The notes under the pieces are model-generated. The model was not told where the DNA came from. It searched no databases and was given only the letters and a program-made list of their open reading frames with translations. Made by a program: the position numbers and the translations under genes. Source: Mycobacterium attenuatum (GTDB lineage: Bacteria; Actinomycetota; Actinomycetes; Mycobacteriales; Mycobacteriaceae). From it: a DNA stretch of 64,000 nt. Shown piece by piece: positions 45,220-54,580 of the stretch (the stretch's first letter is position 1; every line of letters starts with the position of its first letter). The stretch covers positions 36,715 to 100,714 of the forward strand of contig NZ_UPHT01000004.1 in the NCBI RefSeq assembly GCF_900566085.1, written 5' to 3'.

Positions 45220-46269
45220 ATGCTCTTCGCGGCCCTGCGCGACATGCAATGGAGAAAGCGGCGCCTTGTCATCGCGGTCCTCAGTACCGGATTGATCTTC
45301 GGGATGACGCTGGTTCTGACCGGACTCGCGAACGGCTTCCGGGTCGAGGCCCAGCACACGGTCGACTCGATGGGCGTGGACCAATTCGTGGTCAAGACCG
45401 GCGCGGCGGGGCCGTTTCTGGGTTCGACCCCGTTCCCCGACACTGATCTCGCCCGCGTGGCCGCCGAGCCCGGTGTCACGGCTGCGGCACCCCTGGGGTG
45501 TGTCGGAACGATCATGAAAGAGGGCACCTCGACGCGAAATGTCACCGCCTTCGGCGCACCCGAGCGCGGGCCGGGCATGCCGCAGATCTCGGAAGGACGG
45601 GCCCCCGCCAAGCCGGACGAGGTGGCGGTTTCGAGCACGCTGAGCCGCCGCCTCGGCGACACCTTGCAGGTCGGTGCGCATACCTTGCGGATCGTTGGCA
45701 TCGTGCCCAATTCGACCGCATTGGCAAAGATCCCCAACATCTTCCTGACCACCGAGGGGTTACAGCAACTGGCCTACAACGGACAGCCGATGGTCACCTC
45801 CATCGGGGTCGACGGATCGCCCCGGCACCTCCCGGACGGATACCAGACCTACGATCGCGCGGGCGCGGTCCACGACTTGGTACGGCCCCTGCGGGTTGCC
45901 GTGAATTCGATCTCGATTGTGGCGGTGCTGCTGTGGATCGTGGCGGCGCTGATCGTGGGCTCGGTGGTGTACCTCTCGGCGCTGGAACGGCTGCGCGATT
46001 TCGCGGTGTTCAAGGCGATCGGCACGCCGACGCGTTCCATCATGGCGGGGCTCGCATTACAGGCACTGGTCGTCTCCCTGCTCGCCGCAGTGGTGGGCGT
46101 TATCCTGTCGAAACTGCTGGCCCCGCTGTTCCCGATGATCGTCGCGGTCCCCGGCTGGGCCTATCTGGCGCTGCCGGTGGTGGCCACCCTGATCGGCCTG
46201 CTGGCCAGTCTTGCCGGATTAAAGCGCGTCGTGACCGTTGATCCTGCGCTCGCGTTCGGAGGTCCCTGA
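45220..46269 (+). CDS. ABC exporter permease, FtsX/MacB type (Rv0072-like)
   Basis: 349 residues, same size as M. tuberculosis Rv0072. One N-terminal membrane helix (LVIAVLSTGLIFGMTLVLTG), an extracellular domain of about 200 residues (residues 50-230), then three helices (ISIVAVLLWIVAALIVGSVV, LALQALVVSLLAAVVGVIL, LALPVVATLIGLLASLAG), the MacB-type layout. It works with the ATPase that starts 3 bp later, probably exporting a peptide or lipid. Confidence 0.9.
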   Translation: MLFAALRDMQWRKRRLVIAVLSTGLIFGMTLVLTGLANGFRVEAQHTVDSMGVDQFVVKTGAAGPFLGSTPFPDTDLARVAAEPGVTAAAPLGCVGTIMKEGTSTRNVTAFGAPERGPGMPQISEGRAPAKPDEVAVSSTLSRRLGDTLQVGAHTLRIVGIVPNSTALAKIPNIFLTTEGLQQLAYNGQPMVTSIGVDGSPRHLPDGYQTYDRAGAVHDLVRPLRVAVNSISIVAVLLWIVAALIVGSVVYLSALERLRDFAVFKAIGTPTRSIMAGLALQALVVSLLAAVVGVILSKLLAPLFPMIVAVPGWAYLALPVVATLIGLLASLAGLKRVVTVDPALAFGGP

Positions 46270-46272
46270 GCC

Positions 46273-47265
46273 ATGGGCGATCTCAGCATCCAGAATCTCG
46301 TCGTCGAGTACCACAGCGGCGGGTACGCTCTGCGGCCGATCAACGGGTTGAACCTCGACGTGGAGGCCGGGTCGCTGGTGATCCTGCTCGGGCCCAGCGG
46401 CTGCGGGAAGACGACATTGCTGTCCTGTCTCGGCGGCATTCTGCGGCCCAAGTCGGGGGCGATCAAGTTCGAAGACGTCGACATCACGACGCTGGAGGGT
46501 GCCGCGCTGGCGAAATACCGGCGCGACAAGGTAGGCATCGTCTTCCAGGCGTTCAATCTGGTACCGAGCCTCACCGCCTTGGAAAACGTGATGGTTCCGA
46601 TGCGAGCGGCCGGGATGTCGCGCGTCGCGTCCCGCAAGCGCGCGGAGGAACTCCTGACGCGCGTCAACCTTGCCGAACGAATGAAGCACCGGCCCGGCGA
46701 TCTCAGCGGCGGACAGCAGCAACGGGTCGCGGTCGCGCGCGCGATTGCGCTGGATCCGCCGTTGATCCTGGCCGACGAACCCACCGCGCACCTCGACTTC
46801 ATCCAGGTGGAGGAGGTGTTGCGGCTGATCCGCGAACTGGCCGACGGTGATCGGGTGGTGGTGGTCGCGACCCATGACAGCCGGATGCTGCCCATGGCCG
46901 ATCGTGTCGTGGAGCTGACCCCGGACTTTACCGACACCAACCGGCCGCCCGAAACGGTGCAACTGAAGGCCGGCGAGGTGCTGTTCGAACAGAGCACGAT
47001 GGGCGACCTGATCTACGTGGTGTCCGCAGGTGAGTTCGAGATCGTGCACGAATTAGCCGACGGCGGTGAGGAATTGGTGAAAGTGGCCGGGCCCGGCGAC
47101 TACTTCGGCGAAATGGGTGTGCTGTTTCACCTGCCGCGTTCGGCTACCGTGCGAGCGCGCACCGACGCGACTGCCGTCGGCTACACGGCGCTGGCCTTCC
47201 GGGAGCGCCTCGGTGCGGGGGGGTTGCGCGACCTGATCGAGCACCGTGCGCTAGCCAGCGATTGA
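46273..47265 (+). CDS. ABC exporter ATPase fused to a cyclic-nucleotide-binding domain (Rv0073-like)
   Basis: 330 residues. Residues 1-225: MacB-type ATPase with LLGPSGCGKTTLLSCLGG (Walker A), LSGGQQQRVAVARAIA (signature) and LILADEPTAHLD (Walker B). Residues 232-325: a cNMP-binding (Crp-like) fold with VLFEQSTMGDLIYVVSAGEF, GPGDYFGEMGVLFHLPRSAT and VRARTDATAVGYT. The GEMG-x6-PRSATVRA phosphate-binding cassette is well kept, so cAMP could regulate transport directly. No DNA-binding domain. Confidence 0.93.
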   Translation: MGDLSIQNLVVEYHSGGYALRPINGLNLDVEAGSLVILLGPSGCGKTTLLSCLGGILRPKSGAIKFEDVDITTLEGAALAKYRRDKVGIVFQAFNLVPSLTALENVMVPMRAAGMSRVASRKRAEELLTRVNLAERMKHRPGDLSGGQQQRVAVARAIALDPPLILADEPTAHLDFIQVEEVLRLIRELADGDRVVVVATHDSRMLPMADRVVELTPDFTDTNRPPETVQLKAGEVLFEQSTMGDLIYVVSAGEFEIVHELADGGEELVKVAGPGDYFGEMGVLFHLPRSATVRARTDATAVGYTALAFRERLGAGGLRDLIEHRALASD

Positions 47266-47343
47266 CCCTTCGCGGCGGGTTGAACCGGCTCCGGTCGCGT
47301 GTCGTGATTGCGGGAAGGCCCGCGGCCCGAACACTCGCTACCT

Positions 47344-48297
47344 CTAGTGGTGGTGCCGGCCGAAGAATTGCCAGATCGTCTCGGTCGCATCCAGAGCCGT
47401 CGACGGTTCGGGCAGGCCCAGTCGTTCCAGCAGTGGGCTGCGGGTACTGCCGGGCCACTGATGGCCGGCCCCGGTTACCGAGATCAATTCGACAGCCCGT
47501 CCGTCGGGGCAGTCGGCGGTTTCGGTCGTCACCAGCCCGGCAGTGCTCGACGACGGTGGTCCGCAGCTGTCGACGCCCCGCCAGGTGGCGTTCACCGAGG
47601 GCACCGCAGGACCATCCACACGGGGAGTCCCGTTGGCAGTCAGGGCTTTACCCGGCCCACCGGCATAGGGAACACTTTCGTCGGCGGTTCCGTGGATTTG
47701 CAGGACCGACGTCGGCTGTGCGTGTGAGCACTCGGTCAGCAGCGTGCCGGCCACGGGCGCGATCGCGGCGAACATGCCGGTCTGGCAACCCAACCGAAGC
47801 GCCATCATGGCCCCGTTCGACATTCCGGCGGCATAGACACGGGTGGGGTCGAGCGGAATCTGTCGTCCGATGTCGGCGACCATCGCCGTGATGAAACCGA
47901 CGTCGTCAACGTCGGTTTGTTGCGGTATGCCGCAGCACGACCCGGCATTCCAGGCGCGGTTGAGACCGTCGGGGTAGGCCACCAGGAAATGTCCCCGGTC
48001 GGCTTCGGCATCCCAATGATAGGCCCGTTCGGCCTGTGCGCCGTTGCCGTAACCGCCGTGCATCATCACCACCAGCGGCACCGCGTCGGGAAGCCCTTGC
48101 GGCCGGTAGAGATTGAAGGTCCGGTTGACACCGCCCCATTGGATGCTGTGGCTGGACTGGCCGGTGGGAACGGTCGGGGCTCCGGTCGCGTGCCCGGGGC
48201 CTACTAGGACTAAGACTAATTCCAAGCACGCGCCGACTGATATCACCAGCGTGCCAAGCAGAACCATCGTGCGTACCCACAGGTTTCCGGACGGCAT
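47344..48297 (-). CDS. Secreted esterase, PHB depolymerase/feruloyl esterase type (LpqC-like)
   Basis: 317 residues from ATG 48297, with an N-terminal hydrophobic segment (MVLLGTLVISVGACLELVL) that may be a signal anchor. Esterase features: PLVVMMHGGYGNGAQ, nucleophile elbow AAGMSNGAMMALRLG, catalytic Asp region HGTADESVPY and C-terminal GAGHQWPGST with the His. Resembles LpqC (Rv3298c). It hydrolyses polyester or aryl ester bonds at the cell surface. Confidence 0.85.
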   Translation of the reverse strand: MPSGNLWVRTMVLLGTLVISVGACLELVLVLVGPGHATGAPTVPTGQSSHSIQWGGVNRTFNLYRPQGLPDAVPLVVMMHGGYGNGAQAERAYHWDAEADRGHFLVAYPDGLNRAWNAGSCCGIPQQTDVDDVGFITAMVADIGRQIPLDPTRVYAAGMSNGAMMALRLGCQTGMFAAIAPVAGTLLTECSHAQPTSVLQIHGTADESVPYAGGPGKALTANGTPRVDGPAVPSVNATWRGVDSCGPPSSSTAGLVTTETADCPDGRAVELISVTGAGHQWPGSTRSPLLERLGLPEPSTALDATETIWQFFGRHHH

Positions 48298-48374
48298 GGG
48301 CTCTATGGTGACACCACGTCCGCAGAATGACAAGAAGCTTGTCAATAGGTGGGTGGGTGCGACACTGTTCGGTT

Positions 48375-48839
48375 ATGCGACGTCATGTGGATGCCGAATG
48401 GGAACCCACCGTGCCGGCCTTGGTGCAATTGGTGGCGGCAACTGGTGTGCCGAGGTTGCGAACGGCATTCGCCGATGCCGGGCTCGACGGGTTGCGTCCG
48501 GCGCAGGCGGTGCTGCTGGTGCCCCTGGCCGCCGGGAGCCTGCATGCATCGGATCTGGCGGGGCGCCTTGCCGTTAGCCGCCAAGCGGTGGCTCAGGCCA
48601 TCGCCGCACTGGAGCGCCACCACTATGTCACCCGGGTCGGCGACCCAGCGGATTCGCGGGCCAGACTGATCCAGCTGACGCCCCGAGGTCGCCAGGCGCT
48701 TGGCGTGATGCGTTCCAACGCAGTCGATCTGGAAGAGCGGTGGAGACAGATCCTGGGGCAGCACCGCCTCGCCGAGCTGCGGAAGACCTTGCAATTGCTG
48801 CTTGCCGCACGGGACGCCGAAGCGTCCGGCACGCCCTGA
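48375..48839 (+). CDS. MarR-family regulator
   Basis: 154 residues from ATG 48375. Winged helix: LHASDLAGRLAVSRQAVAQA, then IAALERHHYVTRVGDPADSR for the wing. Controls the divergent esterase gene or a stress response; the ligand is unknown. A longer start at 48327 exists but would overlap the promoter of the esterase gene. Confidence 0.85.
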   Translation: MRRHVDAEWEPTVPALVQLVAATGVPRLRTAFADAGLDGLRPAQAVLLVPLAAGSLHASDLAGRLAVSRQAVAQAIAALERHHYVTRVGDPADSRARLIQLTPRGRQALGVMRSNAVDLEERWRQILGQHRLAELRKTLQLLLAARDAEASGTP

Positions 48840-48885
48840 CAGTAGGCGGGCACCCGTGGGCCGGCGCCGAGGAACCGGACGGGTT

Positions 48886-50211
48886 TCACTTCGCCGTGAC
48901 CGCGGGTGCTGAGCGTACGCCCTGCCGCGTTGTGGCCACGGCCCGAGCGAGCACCAGGGCGCCGAGCATGATGGCCACGCAGACAAGTCCGCCGTCTTTG
49001 AGGCCCCACTTCACCGCTGCCAGGATCGCTGACCCGGCCACACACAGCAGCACGCCGGCCGCTGTCCCGCGCCAGAGCGAGGCGATGGCGGGCGCACCAT
49101 CCCAGCCGGGCAGCGGATTGTTCTCCAGGGGACGCAGCACGACAAAGAGCACTGCCATGACGCCGCCCATGAGGAGAAGCTGCTGGAGGCTGATGACGAG
49201 AAAACCGGGCTGTCCGGGGTAGCGCGGGTGGCCGACGGTGTCGAAGAGCAGGTGCAGGCCGAGCAGTACCGGCATGTGCCACAAGTACAACGTCATGGCG
49301 CCGCTATTGCCGATAGCGGTCAACCACCACACTCGCGGCCGCTGAGCCCATCGAGCGATCCCGGGAGCCACCGCAACGGCCAACGTGCTCAACATGATTG
49401 CGTGACCGGCCAGTAGCAGCGACGGCGGGCTCATGTTGGGCAGCCGCTGTCCTGCGATACCGACCAGGCTCAGTTCATACGATCCCCACCGAAGCAGCGC
49501 AACGTTGACGCCGAACAGTGCCGCGGCGGTGCCCAGCGCGGGACGGATGCTGAGCAAGCGGCGCCGGTAGGCAACGCCGAACATGGCGGGAATAAGCCAG
49601 ACCGCGAGGTTGAGATAACCGAGTGACGCGGCTGCGGGCCAGTAAAGCCGAATCGCGTCGATGACCGCGATGAACAAATAGACCGCGGTCACGCCGGTGA
49701 CCAGGCGGCCCGTCGTGGTGATTCGAGATAGCAGCGGCATCGCGGCCAACACCAGTACGTAGGCACCAAGAAACCACAGCAGCTGAATGCTCACTCCCGC
49801 GACGGGCTGGTAAACGTGTTGGGGCAGAACGGGATACAGCATGGTCAGCGCGATCGCCCAAAACCCCAGGTAATAGAGCACCGGGCGAAACAGCCTGGTG
49901 CAGCGCTTCATCAACCAGTCGCCCCAATTGATGCCGGCCCGCCACGACGTCACGCACGCCGCGGCCCCCGCGAAGAAGAACAGCGGCATGATCTGGAATA
50001 TCCAGGTCAGCGCTTGGAACACGGTCGAGGTGGTGAGCAGGTTGTCCCAAATGAGTACGCCGCCGCGGATCACGCTGGTTGCCATCACCGTGTGGCCGAC
50101 GATGACTCCGAGCAGGGCCGTGATGCGGATGACGTCGATGGCGCGGTCGCGGTCGGCCGGGGTGCGCGCGGCCAGTTCGGTGGGGCCGGGAAAGGATAGG
50201 AGCGTTGTCAT
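48886..50211 (-). CDS. Membrane acyltransferase, AT3 family
   Basis: 441 residues from ATG 50211, with at least ten hydrophobic segments. The start RAIDVIRITALLGVIVGHTV holds the conserved R/H of acyltransferase-3 proteins (the H in VIVGHTV). They transfer acetyl or other acyl groups to sugars or lipids in the membrane, for example on trehalose lipids or the cell envelope. An alternative ATG at 50265 would add 18 residues. Confidence 0.85.
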   Translation of the reverse strand: MTTLLSFPGPTELAARTPADRDRAIDVIRITALLGVIVGHTVMATSVIRGGVLIWDNLLTTSTVFQALTWIFQIMPLFFFAGAAACVTSWRAGINWGDWLMKRCTRLFRPVLYYLGFWAIALTMLYPVLPQHVYQPVAGVSIQLLWFLGAYVLVLAAMPLLSRITTTGRLVTGVTAVYLFIAVIDAIRLYWPAAASLGYLNLAVWLIPAMFGVAYRRRLLSIRPALGTAAALFGVNVALLRWGSYELSLVGIAGQRLPNMSPPSLLLAGHAIMLSTLAVAVAPGIARWAQRPRVWWLTAIGNSGAMTLYLWHMPVLLGLHLLFDTVGHPRYPGQPGFLVISLQQLLLMGGVMAVLFVVLRPLENNPLPGWDGAPAIASLWRGTAAGVLLCVAGSAILAAVKWGLKDGGLVCVAIMLGALVLARAVATTRQGVRSAPAVTAK

Positions 50212-50378
50212 GCCGGGAGCATCGCCGATCGACGCACCGGCCGACGTGCGTAGTTCTACCCGCATCGGCTGAGTACCGCTACCGGAACATGGTGTCGGCG
50301 GCTATCCCGTCGTTTCCGGCATCGGCTCCGGTAGGGCAGCGCGGGCGTGGGCCGACCGACGCGGACTGGAGCCGGGAT

Positions 50379-50699
50379 TCACCATGATGACGCGTGCTGG
50401 GTCAACGTCAAGAACAGGTACCCGATGCACAGCAGGAAATTCAATGCCACCAGAGCCAGCCCAACCGATATCAACGCGTGCCGGCAGCAGCGCTGTAGCC
50501 GCCGCAATTTGGCGACCCGGTTTTCATGGTTTATCCGGATAGCGATCAAAGCGAAACTGACACTTGTCATCTCGTCGTCTGAGACCGGCATACCGGCCAG
50601 CATTTCGCGCAGTCGTGCCGGTGGGATTTCGACTCCTACCCGGGCAAAGCGCCGGCTCAGCCGCCGTGCTTGGTGACGACCGAAAAAGTGATCGCGCAT
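50379..50699 (-). CDS. Hypothetical protein with C-terminal membrane helix
   Basis: 106 residues from ATG 50699 (MRDHFFGRHQARRLSRRFAR). The N-terminal part is basic, and there is one C-terminal membrane helix (ISVGLALVALNFLLCIGYLF). No recognised family; a longer frame to 50819 is open but has no better start signal. Nothing else is seen in 50700-50878. Confidence 0.5.
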   Translation of the reverse strand: MRDHFFGRHQARRLSRRFARVGVEIPPARLREMLAGMPVSDDEMTSVSFALIAIRINHENRVAKLRRLQRCCRHALISVGLALVALNFLLCIGYLFLTLTQHASSW

Positions 50700-50878
50700 C
50701 GGAAGCTGATGCGAGAGTCTCCGTCGTTCGTCGCCCCAAGGGTTCGACGGGGTCGTCACAAAGCGGAATTCTATGCCCGATTTGTACGGCGCCGGCGCTG
50801 CCGCGCCAATTTTTTTCAACGCGCCTTTTCCAGGTCGTGATGTGCCCGCAAACCAGCGGGCTTACCTTGCCTTACGCG

Positions 50879-51709
50879 TTACGCGCGCACCGCCACCGCG
50901 GACAGTAGATCGGCGAGGCGATCGGGGCGGTCCAGCATCGAGAACGTCCGGGCGCCTTCGATCAGCTCGAGCCGGGCATTGGGGATGGTCGCCGCCAGGC
51001 GTTCGCCGTCCTCTCGCGCAAAGAACTTGTCGTCGGCTGACCAGGCGATCAGCGCTGGCCTGTCGAACTGGGGCAACCGGGCGGCGACGCCGGTGGTCAC
51101 CTCCGTGCGCAGCGACAGCGAGAAGCGGCGCAGGTCTTCGGCGACTCCGGGATTGGATAGCGCAGGGCGCACCCAGGTCTGGGTGAGGTTGTCGATGTCC
51201 GCGTATGACAGGTCGGCGTAGGCGCGCTTGCGTGCCGCCGGGGCGCGCATGGTCTGGATGGCCGCCCGGAACAGTGGCTTGGATTTGGCCGCGAGGATCA
51301 CCGGTTTGAGGATAGACGGCGGAAAGTGTTCGAACGCATCACAACTGGTGAGCACCAGAGCGCCGACTCGCTCGCGATAGTGCACGGCGACGAGCTGGGT
51401 GACCACTCCGCCGGTGTCGTTGCCTACCAGCACCACGTCCTCTAGGCCGAGGGCGGCGAGGAATTCGGCGACGATTCCCGCGACGCCTGTGATGGACTGG
51501 TCAGCGCCGGGGCGCAGTGGTTCCGGATGCGCGCCGAGCGGCCAGGTTGGCGCAAGGCACCGCAGACCCAGAACCGCGAGTCGTTCGCTGACTTGCCGCC
51601 ACAGTTGCCCGCCCATCAGGTACCCGTGCACGAACACGACCGGCCGGCCGCCGGCGGGTCCGGTTGCTTCGTAATGGATGGTCCCGGCACTAATGTCGAT
51701 CCTCGACAT
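50879..51709 (-). CDS. Alpha/beta hydrolase (haloalkane dehalogenase/epoxide hydrolase type)
   Basis: 276 residues. The fold is clear: VVFVHGYLMGGQLWRQVS (oxyanion region), nucleophile elbow VLVGNDTGGVVTQL with Asp instead of Ser, and PALIAWSADDKFFAREDGE with the acid. The expected catalytic His, normally in a GAGHF-type motif, is replaced: LELIEGARTFSMLDRPDRLA. It may be inactive or have a changed mechanism. Divergent from a TetR gene across a 29-bp palindrome, so likely repressed by it. Confidence 0.85.
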   Translation of the reverse strand: MSRIDISAGTIHYEATGPAGGRPVVFVHGYLMGGQLWRQVSERLAVLGLRCLAPTWPLGAHPEPLRPGADQSITGVAGIVAEFLAALGLEDVVLVGNDTGGVVTQLVAVHYRERVGALVLTSCDAFEHFPPSILKPVILAAKSKPLFRAAIQTMRAPAARKRAYADLSYADIDNLTQTWVRPALSNPGVAEDLRRFSLSLRTEVTTGVAARLPQFDRPALIAWSADDKFFAREDGERLAATIPNARLELIEGARTFSMLDRPDRLADLLSAVAVRA

Positions 51710-51731
51710 GGATGACTCCTAACCCCGATAT

Positions 51732-51760
51732 ACTTACAAACAGGCTGTCTGTTCGTAAGT
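51732..51760. promoter_or_regulatory. TetR operator between the hydrolase and its regulator
   Basis: Inverted repeat ACTTAC (51732-51737) / GTAAGT (51755-51760) with inner arms AACAG (51739-51743) / CTGTT (51749-51753), all centred on 51746. It lies between the divergent starts and is a strong repressor-site candidate. Confidence 0.75.
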
Positions 51761-51774
51761 TACCGACAGGTTGT

Positions 51775-52380
51775 ATGGAAATCAAGAGGCGGACTCAGGA
51801 GCAGCGTTCGGCGGCCACGCGCGAGGCGCTGATCTCGGCTGCCCGCACGCTGTGGGGTGCACGGGGTTACGCGGAGGTGGGAACGCCGGAGATCGCCAAG
51901 GAGGCGGGAGTCACCCGCGGCGCGATGTATCACCAATTCACCGACAAGGCAGCGCTGTTTCGCGACGTGGTCGAAGCGGTCGAGCAGGATGTGATGGCGC
52001 GGATGGCCACCCTGGTCGCTGCGTCCGGAGCGAAAACGCCCGCTGACGCGATCCGTGCCGCGGTCGATGCCTGGCTCGACGTGTCGGGCGATCCCGAGGT
52101 GCGGCAGCTGATCTTGCTGGATGCCCCGGCTGTGCTGGGATGGACGGCCTTCCGCGACGTCGCCCAGCGCTACAGCCTGGGTATGACGGAACAATTGCTC
52201 ACCGAGGCCGTCCGGGCCGGACAGTTGGCGCGCCTGCCGGTGCGCCCGCTGGCCACGGTGATGATCGGCGCCCTCGACGAGGCGGCCATGGCCATCGCCA
52301 CCGCCGAGGACCAACAGCGTGCCCGCCGCGAGATCGGGCAGGTGCTGCGACGGCTCATCGACGGGTTGCTGGAGGACTAA
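51775..52380 (+). CDS. TetR-family regulator
   Basis: 201 residues from ATG 51775 (MEIKRRTQEQRSAATREALI). HTH: GTPEIAKEAGVTRGAMYHQF TDKAALF. The start inside the longer frame was chosen because the operator lies upstream of it. Probably represses itself and the divergent hydrolase. It converges with the LysR gene, overlapping it by 4 bp. Confidence 0.9.
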   Translation: MEIKRRTQEQRSAATREALISAARTLWGARGYAEVGTPEIAKEAGVTRGAMYHQFTDKAALFRDVVEAVEQDVMARMATLVAASGAKTPADAIRAAVDAWLDVSGDPEVRQLILLDAPAVLGWTAFRDVAQRYSLGMTEQLLTEAVRAGQLARLPVRPLATVMIGALDEAAMAIATAEDQQRARREIGQVLRRLIDGLLED

Positions 52381-53327
52381 CTTTCGACGGCTGGTGGGGC
52401 CAGTTGCGGATAGTGCCGACGGAGGTCGTCGAGATAACGCGGGGACTCTGCCGCCGCGACGTCGAGAAAGCAACGCACCGTGGGTGATTGGTTGGCGGTG
52501 CGCCAGGCCAACGCCAGCGGGCGTTGGGGCACCGGTCCGTCGAGCGGGATGAACCGGACGCCCTGCCGGCTGAGGTTGATGAACGACGTTGGTAACAAGG
52601 CACTTCCGGCGCCGCATGCCACAAGCGCAAGAATTGTCTGAATCCGCGCTACCTCGTCGACGATCGGCGGCTCGATGCCGTGCATGCGAAACAGCTCCAC
52701 GACGTCGGCGTATGTGGTGGCCGCGGCGCTTCTGGTCAAGAGGATCATCGGCTGGTCTGCCAGCAATGACGGAGCAAGACGCTGGTGTTCGGCGAGTGGG
52801 TGGTCCACGCAGACGACCGCGGCAAGCGGGTCGTCGAGCAGGGTTTGGATGGTGAGCGACGGCTCGTCGACCGGTCCGCGCACAAAGCCGATGTCGATGC
52901 GGTGGGCGACCAGCTGTGCCATTTGCTCAGCGGTATCGAGCACGGCGACTTCGAGTTTCACCGCGGGGTAGTTGCGGCGATGTGCGCGCATGAGGTGTGC
53001 CAAGACGCCGTCCACCGCTGCCTGCAGCGCACCGATGCGAATGTGGCCGAGTTGTCCTGTGGCGGCTCTGCGTGCCGCGGCAAAGGCCCGCTCGGCGTGG
53101 GTGAGCGCCAGGGTGGCCTCTGCGAAAAGGGCGTGACCGGCATCGGTGAGCTCGATCGGACGGCGGGAACGATCGATGAGCTCCACCCCAAGCTGACGCT
53201 CCAACTTTTGAATCTGCTGACTCAGCGGCGGCTGGGCGATGTGGAGTCGTTCGGCGGCGCGGCCGAAGTGGCGTTCCTCGGCAACGGTCACGAAGTAGCG
53301 CAGCAAGCGCAGCTCCGGATCCGCCAT
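52377..53327 (-). CDS. LysR-family regulator
   Basis: 316 residues from ATG 53327 (MADPELRLLRYFVTVAEERH). N-terminal HTH FGRAAERLHIAQPPLSQQIQ KLERQLG, then a periplasmic-binding-protein-like effector domain (HIRIGALQAAVDGVLAHL to AWRTANQSPTV). Divergent from the UGSC cluster at 53430, which it probably activates in response to a small molecule. Confidence 0.9.
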   Translation of the reverse strand: MADPELRLLRYFVTVAEERHFGRAAERLHIAQPPLSQQIQKLERQLGVELIDRSRRPIELTDAGHALFAEATLALTHAERAFAAARRAATGQLGHIRIGALQAAVDGVLAHLMRAHRRNYPAVKLEVAVLDTAEQMAQLVAHRIDIGFVRGPVDEPSLTIQTLLDDPLAAVVCVDHPLAEHQRLAPSLLADQPMILLTRSAAATTYADVVELFRMHGIEPPIVDEVARIQTILALVACGAGSALLPTSFINLSRQGVRFIPLDGPVPQRPLALAWRTANQSPTVRCFLDVAAAESPRYLDDLRRHYPQLAPPAVES

Positions 53328-53429
53328 ATGTTGAAGATATATTGCCTGACGGAATATGTCTTGGACAGTAAACATGTGGCGGCCCTACGGTGAATCCAAA
53401 GGCGACCAGATCCCGAGGAAGGCAACCGC

Positions 53430-54542
53430 ATGACCGCCGTGCTCACCGACGAACGCGACCTCGTCGAGTACTACTTCAACCAGCCCTGGAGCGACGGGTT
53501 GCCCGTGGTTCCGCCCACACCCGAGCGGGTCTGTGCGGTGCTCGACATGTTGGGGGGACGGCCTCAGGAACTGGTGGCGCGCATCCCGCCCCGATGGGGC
53601 AGCCTGACCCAAGAACTGCTGGCGATCAACATGGTGATGGCCGGATGCAAACCCGAATACGCCCCTGTGGTGCGTGCGGCCGTTCTGGCGTTGACCGATG
53701 CGCGGTTCAACCTCAACGGCATTCAGGCCACCACGCACGTCGTATCACCGCTTATCGTGGTCAATGGGCCGATAGCCCGCCGAATCGGAATGAACTCCGG
53801 TGGCAACGTATTCGGCTCAGGTAACCGAGCCAATGCCACCATCGGCCGCGCGATTCGCTTGATCATGCTCACCGTCGGCGGCGGGATTCCCGGCGAGCTC
53901 GACAAGAGCACCCTGGGCCACCCCGGCAAGTACACGTTCTGTATCGCCGAAAACGAAGCGGCCAGCCCGTGGGCTCCGTATCACGTCGAGCATGGCTACT
54001 CCCCGGACGACAGCACGGTACTGATCATCGGCGCCGAAGCGCCGCACAGCGTTACCAACCACATTTCCGATGACCCGCAAGGGATTCTGGATTCCATCGC
54101 CTCGGCGATGGGCACCATCGCCCACAACAACGCGGTGCTTGGCGGCTCCTGCGCGGTGGTCATCGGTGTGGAGCACGCGCACACCATCGCCTCGTTCGGC
54201 TGGACCCGCGACGACGTCCGTCGCTACCTGTGGCTCAACGGCACCAACGACTGGAACCACGTGAGCTACGGCAACCGGTACGCTCCCCCCGGCGGGCGCA
54301 CCTACAACCGCAACCTGCCGAAGTGGTATCCGCGCGAGTCGGGCCGGCGGGTGCCGATCGTCTTCACCCCCGACGACATTCACCTGTTTGTCGCGGGCGG
54401 ATCCGCCGGCCGGTTTTCGGCGTTCCTGCCGGGCTGGAGCACCGCGACGACACCGGTGTTGCGCGCAGTTGCTGACGACATTGCCGGAATCGGTGGCAGC
54501 CCACGGGAGCGGGAGTGCTCCGATGGCTCCTGCCGGCTCTGA
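53430..54542 (+). CDS. Large partner protein of the UGSC cluster
   Basis: 370 residues, no known enzyme signature I can name. Gly- and Asn-rich conserved stretches (NSGGNVFGSGNRANATIGRA, NNAVLGGSCAVVIGVEHAHT) suggest a metabolic enzyme. Cysteines are few until the C terminus, which ends ECSDGSCRL. It starts a three-gene cluster with a UGSC-type protein and a CaiB-type CoA transferase, divergent from a LysR gene. The same large protein and UGSC protein are commonly found together. Confidence 0.7.
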   Translation: MTAVLTDERDLVEYYFNQPWSDGLPVVPPTPERVCAVLDMLGGRPQELVARIPPRWGSLTQELLAINMVMAGCKPEYAPVVRAAVLALTDARFNLNGIQATTHVVSPLIVVNGPIARRIGMNSGGNVFGSGNRANATIGRAIRLIMLTVGGGIPGELDKSTLGHPGKYTFCIAENEAASPWAPYHVEHGYSPDDSTVLIIGAEAPHSVTNHISDDPQGILDSIASAMGTIAHNNAVLGGSCAVVIGVEHAHTIASFGWTRDDVRRYLWLNGTNDWNHVSYGNRYAPPGGRTYNRNLPKWYPRESGRRVPIVFTPDDIHLFVAGGSAGRFSAFLPGWSTATTPVLRAVADDIAGIGGSPRERECSDGSCRL

Positions 54543-54580
54543 TCGATCCCGCAAAGTCCCAACTCACCAAAGGAATTCCG

